A DNA stretch of 46,267 nt from Neoroseomonas soli. GTDB taxonomy: Bacteria > Pseudomonadota > Alphaproteobacteria > Acetobacterales > Acetobacteraceae. Both the position numbers and the translations under genes were made by a program. This document shows positions 8,723-19,328 of this stretch, one piece after another (the stretch's first letter is position 1; each line of letters opens with the position of its first letter). The DNA lies in NCBI RefSeq assembly GCF_018129065.1, contig NZ_JAAEDM010000033.1, positions 1 to 46,267 on the forward strand, in the 5' to 3' direction. A model generated the notes under the pieces. It made no database searches, was not told where the DNA came from, and saw only the letters and a list, made by a program, of their open reading frames with translations.

Positions 8723-10010
8723 CACGCAGAGGCCTCCTGCCTCGCCCACCAGTTGTCCAGCGCCCGCGTCAGGGCGGTACGCAGCGTGTCATCGGTCACG
8801 GTCTCGACCGCCTCGTGCAGGAAGGCCTCGACCAGCATGGCCTTGGCCTGGCTCTCGGGGATGCCGCGGGTGCGGAGGTAGAAGAGGCTGTCCGCATCCA
8901 GCGCGCCCACCGTCGCGCCGTGGCTGCACTTCACGTCGTCGGCGTAGATTTCCAGCTGCGGCTTGCTGTCGATCTCGGCTTCGTCCGAGAGCAGCAGCGC
9001 CTGGTTCATCTGGTAGCCGTCGGTCCTCTGCGCGACCCTGTGGACGTGGATCTTGCCCTGGAAGACGCCGCGCGAGCGGCCGGCGAGCACCGTCTTGTAG
9101 GTCTGGCGGCTGGCGCAGTCGGGTGCGGCGTGGTCGAGCGCGGTGGTGGTGTCCACGTGCTGGCCGTCGCTGGCCATCTGCGCGCCGTTCATGTGGCAGG
9201 CGGCCTTGGGGCCGGTCAGCGCCGCATGGATCTCGTTGCGCGTCAGGCGCGGGCCGGCGGCGACGGTGAAATTGTCGTAGGTGCCGCCCGCCGCGACGGT
9301 CGCGTAGATGGTCGACAGGTGGAAGACGGTCGCTTCCTCCTGCAGCATGCGGCCATGCGTCAGGGTCGCGTTCTCGGCGACGTCGATCTCGAAGACCGGG
9401 TTGTGCAGGCAGTGGCCGCGGCCGGTGGCGGTTTCGATCAGCGTCAGCTTCGCGCCGGCGCCGAGGCGGAACAGGTGGCGCGGGTGGAAGGCGAAGGGGC
9501 GGCCCGGATCGACCGCGATCGAGACCAGTTCCAGCAGCCCGCCATCGACGCCTTCCGGCAGGTCGAGGAACAGCCCGTCCTCGAACAGCATGGTGTTCAG
9601 GGCGGCGAGCGGCTCGGTGCCCGGCTTGGCGAGCGCGCCGAGCCACGGCTCGGCATCCGCGAGGCCCTGCGCGAGGCCGCCCACGCGGAAGGCGAGGCCA
9701 TCCAGCGTCGAGAGGTCCGGCCGGAAGCGGCCATCCACGAACACCGCGCGGTTCTCCGCATTCGGCACCGGCAGGGCGATGGCGCCCTCGACCATCGTCA
9801 GCGGCTCGGCGAAGGAGGCCTGCGCGACGGGGGCGAGGTCGGTGTACTTCCACTGTTCCACGCGGCGCGTCGGGAAGCCGCGCGCGGCGAAGTGCACCGC
9901 GGCGTCGGCGCGCAGCTGGTTCAGCCAGGGCTTCCGGGCGCCGGGCAGGTGGTCCTTCAGCCCTTCGTAGCGGGCGAGGAAGCCAGCCGCGCCGGTGGCG
10001 ACAGGTGCCG

Positions 10011-10014
<4 letters not shown>
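8722..10014 (-). CDS. sufD: Fe-S cluster assembly protein SufD
   Basis: 430 residues, a beta-helix protein of the SufBC2D scaffold complex. The family C-terminal half is clear: GKIHVHRVAQRTDGYQMNQ, LLLSDEAEIDSKPQLEIYAD and KCSHGATVGALD, ending in SLFYLRTRGIPESQAK. The His of KCSHGATVG is conserved across SufB/SufD. The N-terminal third (LPGARKPWLNQLRADA, then WKYTDL) is also SufD-like. ATG 10014 overlaps the sufC stop as ATGA. It lies between sufC and sufS. Confidence 0.92.
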
Positions 10015-10757
<743 letters not shown>

Positions 10758-10816
10758 TTAAGCGTTCTCCTTGCGGATGAGATTCGTGCCTTCGGTGCCG
10801 TAGCCCTCCGGCGATC

Positions 10817-10820
<4 letters not shown>
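10758..10820 (-). CDS. Possible 20-residue coupling ORF between sufB and sufC
   Basis: The sufB stop overlaps an ATG (ATGA, 10817-10820) that opens a 20-codon frame, [20 protein letters not shown]. It ends in TAA directly before the sufC ATG, with no base between. The sufC ribosome site AAGGAG lies inside this frame. A ribosome finishing sufB could restart here and be delivered to sufC. The peptide has no hydrophobic segment and no recognised motif. Chance is a real possibility for a 60-base frame in GC-rich DNA; only the exact fit at both ends is unusual. Confidence 0.3.
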
Positions 10821-12313
<1,493 letters not shown>

Positions 12314-12327
12314 TCGTGATCTCCGTC

Positions 12328-12774
12328 CTATTCGGCGGCGACGACCTCGGGGTGCGGCACGATGGCCGGCGCAGCCGCGAGGTCAGCGATGGAAATGCCG
12401 GACAGCGCCCGGCGGATGGCGTCGTTCACAGGGTCCCAGCGCCCCCGGACCGGGCATGTGGCCTCGGCGTCGCAAAGGCCGAAGGTATTGTCCACGCAGG
12501 CAGTGAGGGCGATCGGGCCGTCGATCGCGGTGATGACCTCGGTCAAAGGCATCTCGGCGATCGCGCGGGTCAGGCGGTAGCCGCCCGCAGCCCCGCGCCG
12601 TCCCTCGACCAGGCCGGCGTGGGACAGGATCTTGAGAACCTTCGACACGGTGGGTTCCGCCAGGCCGGTCGCGGCAGCAAGGACGGGGGCGGTCGTCACG
12701 CCACCCTCCTCGGCTTCCTCCAGCCTGGTGAGCACCACCACCGCATAATCCGTGAGCTTTGACAGCCGCAGCAC
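12328..12774 (-). CDS. sufR: Rrf2-family SUF operon regulator (SufR/IscR-like)
   Basis: 148 residues. A winged helix occupies residues 1-70 ([15 protein letters not shown], then [20 protein letters not shown]). Three cysteines, C93, C101 and C107 ([17 protein letters not shown]), can bind an Fe-S cluster. Such proteins sense cluster status and repress suf genes. I chose GTG 12774 because AGGAGG lies nine bases upstream (12784-12789) and because LRLSKLTDY is the usual N-terminus. The frame stays open to 12894, but that region holds the promoter and operator. As first gene of the suf operon it probably regulates itself. The symbol is used by position; cyanobacterial SufR is a different protein. 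Confidence 0.85.
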   Translation of the reverse strand: MLRLSKLTDYAVVVLTRLEEAEEGGVTTAPVLAAATGLAEPTVSKVLKILSHAGLVEGRRGAAGGYRLTRAIAEMPLTEVITAIDGPIALTACVDNTFGLCDAEATCPVRGRWDPVNDAIRRALSGISIADLAAAPAIVPHPEVVAAE

Positions 12775-12790
12775 GGCCGGTCGCCTCCTG

Positions 12791-12817
12791 CAATCTGGAC
12801 CCAATTGGTCCGGATTG
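12791..12817. promoter_or_regulatory. Imperfect palindrome, candidate operator of the suf operon
   Basis: A 27-base dyad between the suf promoter and the regulator's ribosome site. The arms are CAATCTGGACC and its partner GGTCCGGATTG, complementary at 10 of 11 positions, around a 5-base AT-rich centre. It covers the region expected to run from just after the -10 box to just before AGGAGG, a good position for repression. Binding by the adjacent Rrf2 regulator is my inference from position. Confidence 0.6.
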
Positions 12818-12846
12818 GAGATGCGCTCGCGACCCGCCCCTGTCAA
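12818..12846 (-). promoter_or_regulatory. Putative sigma-70 promoter of the suf operon
   Basis: On the minus strand a perfect -35 box TTGACA (12846-12841) is followed after 17 bases by CATCTC (12823-12818), a weak -10. The spacing is ideal and the next bases are the operator dyad. The poor -10 would suit a promoter whose activity depends on a regulator. Confidence 0.5.
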
Positions 12847-12908
12847 GGCGCCTGGACGGCGCGCCGTGACCCTTCCATCCTGCACCGGCAACAACGGGAG
12901 TGAGCGGA

Positions 12909-13793
12909 ATGCCGACGATCCGGACCGATGACGGCGTGGACCTGTATTACGAGGAGGCCGGCAGCGGCATCCCGATGGTCTTCGTGCATGAGTTCGCCGG
13001 CGATTACCGCTCCTGGGAACCGCAGATGCGGTTCTTCTCCCGCCGCTACCGCTGCATCACGTATTCTGCGCGGGGCTATGCACCCTCTGCCGTGCCGGCG
13101 GACGCGAAGGCCTATTCCCAGGATCGCGCCACGGATGACATCGCCGCCGTCATCAATGGCCTGGGCCTCGGCAAGTCGCATGTGGTCGGCCTGTCGATGG
13201 GCGCCTTCGCGACGCTGCATCTCGGCCTGCGCTACCCCGGGGTGGCCCGCAGCCTGACGGCGGCGGGCGTCGGCTACGGCGCCGCCCCCGGCAAGCAGGA
13301 CCAGTTCCGCGCCGAGGTCGAGGCGACCGCCGCCCGCATCCGCGCCGAGGGCATGGACAGGATCGGCGCCGTCTACGCCCGCGGCCCGACGCGCCTGGTC
13401 TTCGAGGAGAAGGACCCGCGCGGCTACGCCGAGTTCCGCGCGCAGCTCATGGAGCATTCGACCGAAGGATCGGCCAACACCATGATGGGCGTGCAGCGGG
13501 CGCGCCCGGCGCTGGGCGACCTCGAGGCCGGCTTCAGGGCGATGACCCTGCCCACCTTCATCATCGCCGGCGACGAGGACGACCCGACGCTGGAACCGGC
13601 GCTGTTCCTGAAGCGCACCATCTCGACCAGCGCGCTGCTGGTGATGCCGAAATGCGGGCACACCATGAACCTGGAGGATCCGGACGCGTTCAACCGCGCG
13701 GTGCTGGACTTCGTGACGCAGGTCGATGCCGGCGCCTGGCGCCCGCGCATCCCGGAAAGCATGACCGGGGCGATCATCGCGGCGAAGTCGTAG
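12909..13793 (+). CDS. Alpha/beta-hydrolase fold protein
   Basis: 294 residues. The family layout is clear: oxyanion region VFVHEFAGDYRSWEPQM, nucleophile elbow GLSMGAFATLHL (Ser about residue 97), acid near IIAGDEDDPTL and catalytic His in CGHTMNLEDPDAFN. These enzymes hydrolyse esters, lactones or C-C bonds; the substrate is not evident. ATG 12909 follows GGGAG at 12896-12900; a GTG three codons earlier is less likely. It is divergent from the suf operon, so the 134-base spacer with the suf promoter is shared. Confidence 0.85.
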   Translation: MPTIRTDDGVDLYYEEAGSGIPMVFVHEFAGDYRSWEPQMRFFSRRYRCITYSARGYAPSAVPADAKAYSQDRATDDIAAVINGLGLGKSHVVGLSMGAFATLHLGLRYPGVARSLTAAGVGYGAAPGKQDQFRAEVEATAARIRAEGMDRIGAVYARGPTRLVFEEKDPRGYAEFRAQLMEHSTEGSANTMMGVQRARPALGDLEAGFRAMTLPTFIIAGDEDDPTLEPALFLKRTISTSALLVMPKCGHTMNLEDPDAFNRAVLDFVTQVDAGAWRPRIPESMTGAIIAAKS

Positions 13794-13837
13794 CCGCTCC
13801 CGGCGGGCCCGCTCCCCCCGCTTGAAATTGATGGGTT

Positions 13838-13897
13838 CCAAGGGCCTTTCGGCCCTTGGCGGGGAGAGGTCCGGAGAGGGGCGGCGCCCCTCTCCGG
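13838..13897. repeat. Two-stem-loop intergenic element, copy 1 (bidirectional terminator-like)
   Basis: Hairpin 1 (13838-13859) has arms CCAAGGGCC and GGCCCTTGG around a TTTC loop. Hairpin 2 (13871-13897) has a perfect 12-base stem, CCGGAGAGGGGC, with a 3-base loop. It sits between the convergent stops of the hydrolase and GNAT genes, where a bidirectional terminator would be useful, but no U-tract follows. Two more copies are at 43052-43108 and 43205-43264. Confidence 0.75.
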
Positions 13898-13904
13898 CGC
13901 GCTT

Positions 13905-14354
13905 TCACAGCGCCAGCTTCATCCCCTCGTGGCTCGCATTGAACCCGAGGGCCTCGTAGAACCGCCGCGCCTCGGTGCGGGACTTGTCCGTGGTGAGTTG
14001 CACCATCCCGCAACCGCGCGCCCGGCATTGCTCGACCGCCCATGCGAACATGCGCCGCCCAAGGCCCGAGCCGCGCCGGTCCGATGCGGTTCGCACGCTC
14101 TCGATCTGCCCGCGCCAGAGGCCACGATGGGACAGGCCCGGGATGAAGGTGAGTTGCACGCAGCCGACGATCCGCCCGTCCTCCTCGGCCACCGCGAGCA
14201 ATTGGTTGGGATCGGCCTCGATCGCCGCGAATGCGGCGGCATAGGCAGGGTCGCCCGGCGTCTCGCGCGCCGCGCCGAGCACGTCGTCGGCGAGCAGCGC
14301 AACGATCGCCGGCACGTCGGCTGCGGTCGCGCGGCGGAAGACCGGCCCGGTCAC
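13905..14354 (-). CDS. GNAT-family N-acetyltransferase
   Basis: 149 residues. The GNAT core shows the opening FRRATAADVPAIVALL, a central strand VAEEDGRIVGCVQLTFIP, the acetyl-CoA loop RRGSGLGRRMFAWAVEQCR (R-x-x-G-x-G pattern) and the closing ARRFYEALGFNASHEGMKL. The acceptor is unknown. It begins at GTG 14354, overlapping the cyclopropane-synthase stop as GTGA, so it is the last gene of a five-gene unit. The longer upstream frame runs antisense-free through the CFA gene in another frame and is not coding. Confidence 0.82.
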   Translation of the reverse strand: MTGPVFRRATAADVPAIVALLADDVLGAARETPGDPAYAAAFAAIEADPNQLLAVAEEDGRIVGCVQLTFIPGLSHRGLWRGQIESVRTASDRRGSGLGRRMFAWAVEQCRARGCGMVQLTTDKSRTEARRFYEALGFNASHEGMKLAL

Positions 14355-15649
14355 GCGTAGAGGTCGGCGCGGGTCGCCGGCAGGCCGGAGGCACCGCGGG
14401 CGCGCTTCGTCGCCACCGTCTGGAAGATGCCGACGGTGCCGCGCTCGAAGGCCAGCGCGCAGCCGGCGAGATACAGCAGCCAGATCTTCGTCTTGGCCGC
14501 GCTGGCCTCGATGTAGGCGGCTTCGCGGTTGGCGTAGAGCCGTTCGGTCCAGAGCCGGCAGGTGCGTCCGTAGTGTTCGCGCCAGCCTTCCGTGTCGTGG
14601 ACCTCGAAGCCGTTGCGTTCCATCGCGTCGGTGGTGCCGCCGATGTGGTCGAGTTCGCCGCCGGGGAAGATGTAGTTCACCAGTGCGCGGAATTCCGGGT
14701 TCGCCTTGCGGAACTTCTTCTCCGTGGCCTTCATCGGGCGGGCAATGGCGTGGTGCAGGTAGATGCCGCGCGGCTTCAGCAGCGACCGGATGTGGCGGAA
14801 ATAGCCGTCGCGGTTGTCGAGGCCGACATGCTCGAACATGCCGATGGAGGCGACCTTGTCGAACTCGACGTCGCGCAGGTCGCGGAAGTCGCGCAGTTCG
14901 ATGGTGACGCGGTCCTGCAGGCCGAGGCACCGGACCTTCTCCGTGGCGAAGTCGAATTGCGCCTGGGACAGCGTCACGCCATGCGCCTGCACGCCGTGGT
15001 GCTGCGCCGCGTGGCAGACCAGGCCGCCCCAGCCGCAGCCGATGTCGAGCATCCGCTCGCCAGGCTTCAGGCGGAGCTTGCGGCAGATCATCTCCAGCTT
15101 GGCGCGCTGCGCGGTGGCGAGGTCCGCTTCCCAGTCCGGGAAGTAGGCGCAGGAATAGACCATCTCCGGGTCGAGGAAGAGCGCGTAGAAGGCATTCGAC
15201 AGGTCGTAGTGGAACTGCACCTGCGCCTTGTCGTCGCGCCCCTGCCCGTGCCTCGCCGCCTGCGTGCCGGTGTAGGCATGCCCAGCCCCGCCGCCGCCCG
15301 GGCCGAACAGGAAGGGCAGGAAGGCGCGCAGCGCGAGCCCCTTGTCGATCCGCTTCGCGATCCCGCGCGTGGAGCCCGACCCCGCCCGCGCGGCGAGGTC
15401 GAGCAGCGTGCCGCCTTCAAGGTCCACTGCGCCTTCGGCGATCAGTTCCACCACCGTCGGCAGGCGTGGCCGCCGCACCAGCCGCGTCAGCGCCGCCGGC
15501 GTGCCGACCACGAGGGTCAGGTCCTCCCTCGCCCCGGGCGCGAGCGGCAGGACCGACCCGTCCCACAGCCGCACCGAGAGATCGACCGGCGCGACCTCCG
15601 CCACATGCGCGGCGAGGCGTGCGAGCGCGGCGACGCGGCGGTCCGTCAC
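14351..15649 (-). CDS. cfa: Cyclopropane-fatty-acyl-phospholipid synthase family methyltransferase
   Basis: 432 residues. It is expected to use SAM to add a methylene bridge to unsaturated acyl chains of membrane phospholipids. Conserved blocks are VQFHYDLSNAFYALFLDPEM, SCAYFPDWEADLATAQ, SAM motif LDIGCGWGGL, SIGMFEHVGLDNRDGYF (bicarbonate-site Glu/His) and YIFPGGELDHI. An N-terminal lipid-binding-like domain of about 110 residues precedes the catalytic part. The start is GTG 15649, four bases behind the substrate-binding-protein stop, with no strong ribosome site, suggesting coupling. Lying behind an ABC importer is unusual. Related enzymes that methylate fatty acids without forming a ring cannot be excluded. 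Confidence 0.88.
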   Translation of the reverse strand: MTDRRVAALARLAAHVAEVAPVDLSVRLWDGSVLPLAPGAREDLTLVVGTPAALTRLVRRPRLPTVVELIAEGAVDLEGGTLLDLAARAGSGSTRGIAKRIDKGLALRAFLPFLFGPGGGGAGHAYTGTQAARHGQGRDDKAQVQFHYDLSNAFYALFLDPEMVYSCAYFPDWEADLATAQRAKLEMICRKLRLKPGERMLDIGCGWGGLVCHAAQHHGVQAHGVTLSQAQFDFATEKVRCLGLQDRVTIELRDFRDLRDVEFDKVASIGMFEHVGLDNRDGYFRHIRSLLKPRGIYLHHAIARPMKATEKKFRKANPEFRALVNYIFPGGELDHIGGTTDAMERNGFEVHDTEGWREHYGRTCRLWTERLYANREAAYIEASAAKTKIWLLYLAGCALAFERGTVGIFQTVATKRARGASGLPATRADLYA

Positions 15650-15653
15650 CGCA

Positions 15654-16616
15654 TCAGATCCGCACGCGGTCCGGCGCGACCCAACGCATCGGGTCCGCCC
15701 AGATCACGTCGGCGGTCGTCACCGGGCGATCGAGCCGGTTCATGCCGCGCAGCTGGTCGATGGCGAGCTGGACGTTCGCCACGCTGTCGGGGGTCAGGTT
15801 CATGCGGTAGCCGACCTTGTTCATCAGTTCCGCCACCAGGGAACGGTCCTGGCGCAGGAAGCGCGCAACCTGGCGGACCGCTTCGTCGCGGTTGGAATCG
15901 AGGAAGTCGCTCGCCTGGATCAGGGCGCGCATCAGGCGCTCGGTGACCGGGCGGTTCTCCGTCGCCCAGGCCTTGTTCATGTAGACGTAGTTGCGGACGA
16001 TCTGGATCTGCTCGTTGTTGACGAGGATGTGCGTGTTCGGGATGGCGCGCTGGGCGCGCGTCGGCCAGGGCTCCCACACCGCGAAGGCGTCGATGTTGCC
16101 GCGTTCCATGGCGGCGACCATCTCCGGCGCCTCGACGTTCACGATGGTGTAGTCGGCCGGGTTGAGGTTGAGCTTCGAGACGACCGAGAGCCAGAAGGTC
16201 TCGGACCCCGTGCCGCGCGCCACGCCGACGCGCTTGCCCTTCAGCTCCTCCATGGTGCGGATGCCGCGGCCGAGCACGCTGATCCAGCGCAGCAGGGCGA
16301 CGCCCTCAGCGACCGCGACCACGTTCGGATCGCGCACATTGGCCGAGACGCCGGCCTGCTCCGCGCCATAGGCGGACTGGATCTGGTTGCCGATCAGGAA
16401 GGCGATCATCGCCGAGCCGGACGGCCCGGTGTTGACGGTGACGTCGAGCCCATTGCGCTCGAAGAAGCCGCCTTCCTTGGCGACGTAGTAGGCGGCGAAG
16501 GAGGGATCGACGCCGGTGGCGATGGTGATGCGCGTGGGCGCCTGGGCGGATGCCGGGCCGATATAGGCGCCGGCGGCGGCCACGGCCGGCAGCGCGAGGA
16601 GCGAGCGACGGTTCAT
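15654..16616 (-). CDS. NitT/TauT-type ABC transporter substrate-binding protein
   Basis: 320 residues. The N-terminus MNRRSLLALPAVAAAGAYIG, ending ASAQA, is a twin-arginine-like or Sec signal. The mature part shows the SsuA/TauA layout: ITIATGVDPSFAAYYVAKEG, FFERNGLDVTVNTGPSGSA, GKRVGVARGTGSETFWL and AFAVWEPWPTRAQRAIP. Ligands of this family include sulfonates, taurine, nitrate, thiamine precursors and aromatic acids, and the sequence does not decide among them. The ATG follows a GGGAGACC-like site. It lies 17 bases behind the permease gene in the operon. Confidence 0.85.
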   Translation of the reverse strand: MNRRSLLALPAVAAAGAYIGPASAQAPTRITIATGVDPSFAAYYVAKEGGFFERNGLDVTVNTGPSGSAMIAFLIGNQIQSAYGAEQAGVSANVRDPNVVAVAEGVALLRWISVLGRGIRTMEELKGKRVGVARGTGSETFWLSVVSKLNLNPADYTIVNVEAPEMVAAMERGNIDAFAVWEPWPTRAQRAIPNTHILVNNEQIQIVRNYVYMNKAWATENRPVTERLMRALIQASDFLDSNRDEAVRQVARFLRQDRSLVAELMNKVGYRMNLTPDSVANVQLAIDQLRGMNRLDRPVTTADVIWADPMRWVAPDRVRI

Positions 16617-16633
16617 TTTCCTGGTCTCCCTGT

Positions 16634-17398
16634 TCAGACTGTTGCGTTGAAGCGCCCCGCGAAGGCGCGGATGAGGAAGCGGAAGATCCGGTCGGTCGCG
16701 AAGCCAAGCAGGCCGAGGGCCAGCAGGGCGACGAAGATGTCCTCCACCTGCATGAACAGGCGTGCATCCCACAGCAGCTTGCCGAGGCCGTCGTTCGAGG
16801 CGATCAGTTCCGCCGCCACGATGGTGACGAAGGCGTTGGACATCGCCAGCCGCATCCCGGTCAGGATGTAGGGCACGGTCGCCGGCAGCGCCACCAGCGC
16901 AAAGACCTGCAGGCGCGAGGCGCCGAGGCACTGCGCCGCGCGGATCTTGTCCCGCCCCACCGCCCCGACTCCCGCCGCGGTGCTGATGACGACGACGAAG
17001 ACCGTGGTGTAGGCGATGAGGAAGATTTTGCTTTCCTCCCCGATGCCGAACCAGATCACCGCGACGGTGATCATCGCCACCGCCGGGATGAAGCGGAAGA
17101 ACTCGGTCCAGGGCTCGAGCAGCCAGCGGATCAGCTTGAAGGACCCGATGGCGAGGCCGATCGGGATGCCGATTGCGGACCCGATCAGGAAGCCCTGCAG
17201 GATGCGACGCATGGAAGCGACGATCTGCTCCTGCAGGATGTTGTCCTCGATCAGCACCACGGCGCGTTCCAGCACCGGCAGGGGCGGCGGGAACAGCACC
17301 GACGACACCAGCACCGTCGCCGCCAGGTGCCAGACCAGGAACAGCAGCGCGAAGCCGGCAACATAGCCCCCGGCGGTGGCAAGGCCGTCAGTGCGCAC
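16634..17398 (-). CDS. NitT/TauT-type ABC transporter permease
   Basis: 254 residues, about six membrane segments. The binding-protein-dependent permease signature is present as AAQCLGASRLQVFALVALPATVPYILTG, split here only for description; the key EAA-loop residues are the Gly-Ala-Ser and the Pro-Ala-Thr-Val-Pro. FFRFIPAVAMITVAVIWFGI is characteristic of the SsuC/TauC group. It starts at GTG 17398 and overlaps the ATPase gene by 11 bases. Operon order is ATPase, permease, binding protein. Confidence 0.88.
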   Translation of the reverse strand: MRTDGLATAGGYVAGFALLFLVWHLAATVLVSSVLFPPPLPVLERAVVLIEDNILQEQIVASMRRILQGFLIGSAIGIPIGLAIGSFKLIRWLLEPWTEFFRFIPAVAMITVAVIWFGIGEESKIFLIAYTTVFVVVISTAAGVGAVGRDKIRAAQCLGASRLQVFALVALPATVPYILTGMRLAMSNAFVTIVAAELIASNDGLGKLLWDARLFMQVEDIFVALLALGLLGFATDRIFRFLIRAFAGRFNATV

Positions 17399-18155
17399 CG
17401 TGGATCTCGTCGTGAATGAGGGCGTGGACCTCCCGGAACACCGCCATGAAGGCGTCGGAGGTGCGTTCGCGCGGGAAGGGCAGGTCCACCGGGATCACCG
17501 CCTTCAGCGTGCCGCCGGGGCCCCGCTTCATGACGCCGACGCGCGTCGCCAGCGCCACCGCTTCCTCGATGTCGTGGGTGATGAAGAGCACGGTCTTGCG
17601 CGTTTCCGCCCAGATGCGGCTGAGTTCGCCCTGCAGCACCGCGCGCGTCATGGCGTCGAGCGCGCCGAAGGGCTCGTCCATCAGCAGCATGCGCGGGTCG
17701 TTCGCGAGCGCGCGGGCGATCTGGATGCGCTGCTTCATGCCGCCCGAGAGTTCGGTCGGATGCTTCGCCCCCTGCCCCGTCAGCCCCACCATCGTCAGGT
17801 AATGTTCGGCCTTGGCCCGCCGTTCGGACCTGCCGAGGCCGCGCAGGCGCAGGCCGAAGCCGATGTTGTCGAGCGCGGTCAGCCAGTCATAGAGGCTGTC
17901 ATGCCCCTGGAAGACCACACCGCGGTCGGCGCCGGGGCGGTCCACCGGCCTGCCGTCCAGCAGGATGCGCCCCGCCGTCGGCTGTTCGAACCCCGCGACC
18001 ATGTTCAGCACCGTGGTCTTGCCGCAACCGGAGGTGCCAAGCAGGCAGAAGAACTCGCCTTCCGCCAGATCGAGCGAAAAATCCCGCACCGCCTCCCAGG
18101 CCCCGGTGCGGCCGCGATAGGTCTTGCCCACGCCTTCGAGCGATACGAACGCCAC
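17388..18155 (-). CDS. NitT/TauT-type ABC transporter ATP-binding protein
   Basis: 255 residues. Walker A is LLGTSGCGKTTVLNMVAG, the Q-loop VVFQGHDSLYDWLTALDN, the signature ELSGGMKQRIQIARAL, Walker B MLLMDEPFGALDAMTR and the switch His FITHDIEEAV. GALDAMTR is typical of SsuB/TauB ATPases. The start is GTG 18155, with AAAAGGGG about 6 bases upstream. It is the first gene of the five-gene unit. The promoter probably lies in 18156-18300, shared with the divergent SDR gene. Confidence 0.9.
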   Translation of the reverse strand: MAFVSLEGVGKTYRGRTGAWEAVRDFSLDLAEGEFFCLLGTSGCGKTTVLNMVAGFEQPTAGRILLDGRPVDRPGADRGVVFQGHDSLYDWLTALDNIGFGLRLRGLGRSERRAKAEHYLTMVGLTGQGAKHPTELSGGMKQRIQIARALANDPRMLLMDEPFGALDAMTRAVLQGELSRIWAETRKTVLFITHDIEEAVALATRVGVMKRGPGGTLKAVIPVDLPFPRERTSDAFMAVFREVHALIHDEIHGAH

Positions 18156-18300
18156 GGCAACCCCTTTTTCCCGGACACGGCCATGTTAGGGCGTGATCGC
18201 GGCCCGGCAACCCGGCACGACGCCCAAGGGGGCGGCTTCACGCCCCGCGAGGCCGGGTCTAGAAGCTTAGCCGGCTAAGGACCGAGGAGGGATACGCCAG

Positions 18301-19215
18301 ATGCCGAATATGCTCGAAGGCAAGGTCGCGATCGTCACCGGGGGTGGCAACGGAATCGGGCGCGAGATCGCCATCATGATGGCCGCGCAGGGCGCGAAGG
18401 TCATCATCAACGACATCGGCGCCTCGGTGTCCGGCGAGGGCCAGGACGCGACGCCGGCCCAGCAGACCAAGGCGATCATCGCCCAGAAGGGCGGCCAGGC
18501 CGAGATCTCGACCGAGAGCGTGTCCACCTGGGCCTCGGCGCAGAAGATCGTGCAGGCGGCGCTGGATCATTTCGGCCGCATCGACATCGTCGTGAACAAC
18601 GCCGGCATCCTGCGCGACCAGATCTTCCACCGCATGACGCCGGAAGAATGGGACGCGGTCATCGCCGTGCACCTCAACGGGTCCTTCTATGTCTCCCGCG
18701 CCGCGGCCGGTCATTTCCGCCAGCAGCAGTCGGGCGCCTTCGTGCACATGTCCTCGACCTCGGGCCTGATCGGCAATTTCGGCCAGGCGAACTACTCGGC
18801 GGCGAAGCTCGGCATCGTCGGGCTGTCGAAGTCGATCGCGCTCGACATGGCGCGCTTCAACGTGCGCTCGAACTGCATCGCGCCCTTCGCCTGGTCGCGC
18901 ATGACCGGCACCATCCCGGCCGAGACGCCGGAGCAGAAGCGCCGCGTCGAGCGCATCATGCAGATGACGCCGGACAAGAACGCGCCGCTCGCGGTGTTCC
19001 TCGCCTCCGACGCGGCGAAGGACGTGACGGGTCAGATCTTCTCCCCGCGCATGAACGAGCTGTTCGTCTACAGCCAGATCCGCCCGATCAAGTCGGTGCA
19101 CCGCGAGGCCGGCTGGACGCCGGAAGCGATCGCCGAATACGCGCTGCCGTCGCTGGCGCAGGGCTTCTCGAAGCTCGAGCGGTCCGGCGACGTCTTCTGC
19201 TGGGACCCGATCTGA
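18301..19215 (+). CDS. SDR-family oxidoreductase (3-hydroxyacyl-CoA dehydrogenase-like)
   Basis: 304 residues. NAD(P) motif TGGGNGIG (13-20), NNAG (99-102), catalytic Ser about 151, Tyr165 and Lys169 in YSAAK. The nucleotide acidic residue in IINDIGASVSGEG and the insert rich in Gln/Asp resemble SDRs of the peroxisomal-multifunctional-enzyme type acting on 3-hydroxyacyl-CoA. A C-terminal extension of about 50 residues (from FSPRMNELFVYSQ) goes beyond the classical 250-residue fold. ATG 18301 follows GAGGAGGG at 18285-18292. The stop codon TGA is built into the hairpin that follows. Exact substrate unknown. Confidence 0.85.
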   Translation: MPNMLEGKVAIVTGGGNGIGREIAIMMAAQGAKVIINDIGASVSGEGQDATPAQQTKAIIAQKGGQAEISTESVSTWASAQKIVQAALDHFGRIDIVVNNAGILRDQIFHRMTPEEWDAVIAVHLNGSFYVSRAAAGHFRQQQSGAFVHMSSTSGLIGNFGQANYSAAKLGIVGLSKSIALDMARFNVRSNCIAPFAWSRMTGTIPAETPEQKRRVERIMQMTPDKNAPLAVFLASDAAKDVTGQIFSPRMNELFVYSQIRPIKSVHREAGWTPEAIAEYALPSLAQGFSKLERSGDVFCWDPI

Positions 19216-19312
19216 TACGTCCGGCATCTTTGCCGGGCGTATCCGCGCGCAGGGTTGGTGTGGCGGCTGCGCGCAAGACGAAGGCTCATGCCGAGCCAGC
19301 CGAAAGGCTGGC
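19214..19312. repeat. Structured intergenic repeat behind the SDR gene, copy 1
   Basis: Three hairpins in 100 bases. The first (19214-19243) pairs GATACG-TCCGGCA with TGCCGG-G-CGTATC and starts at the G of the SDR stop codon. The second pairs GCGCGCAG (19245-19252) with CTGCGCGC (19267-19274) around a 14-base loop. The third pairs GCCAGCC with GGCTGGC around GAAA (about 19295-19312). Bases 19219-19284 match 45904-45969 at 52 of 66 positions by eye, with paired changes in the second stem. It may end SDR transcription. Confidence 0.65.
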
Positions 19313-19328
19313 CGGTATGAGGTTCCCG

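Noticed and set aside
15342..16871. 509-codon plus-strand frame over the cfa and binding-protein genes
   Set aside because: Antisense shadow; the minus-strand genes have signal peptide, SAM motif and operon junctions.
15654..18155. Naming the importer ssuABC or tauABC
   Set aside because: No sulfonate monooxygenase or taurine dioxygenase gene is near, and the family covers many ligands.
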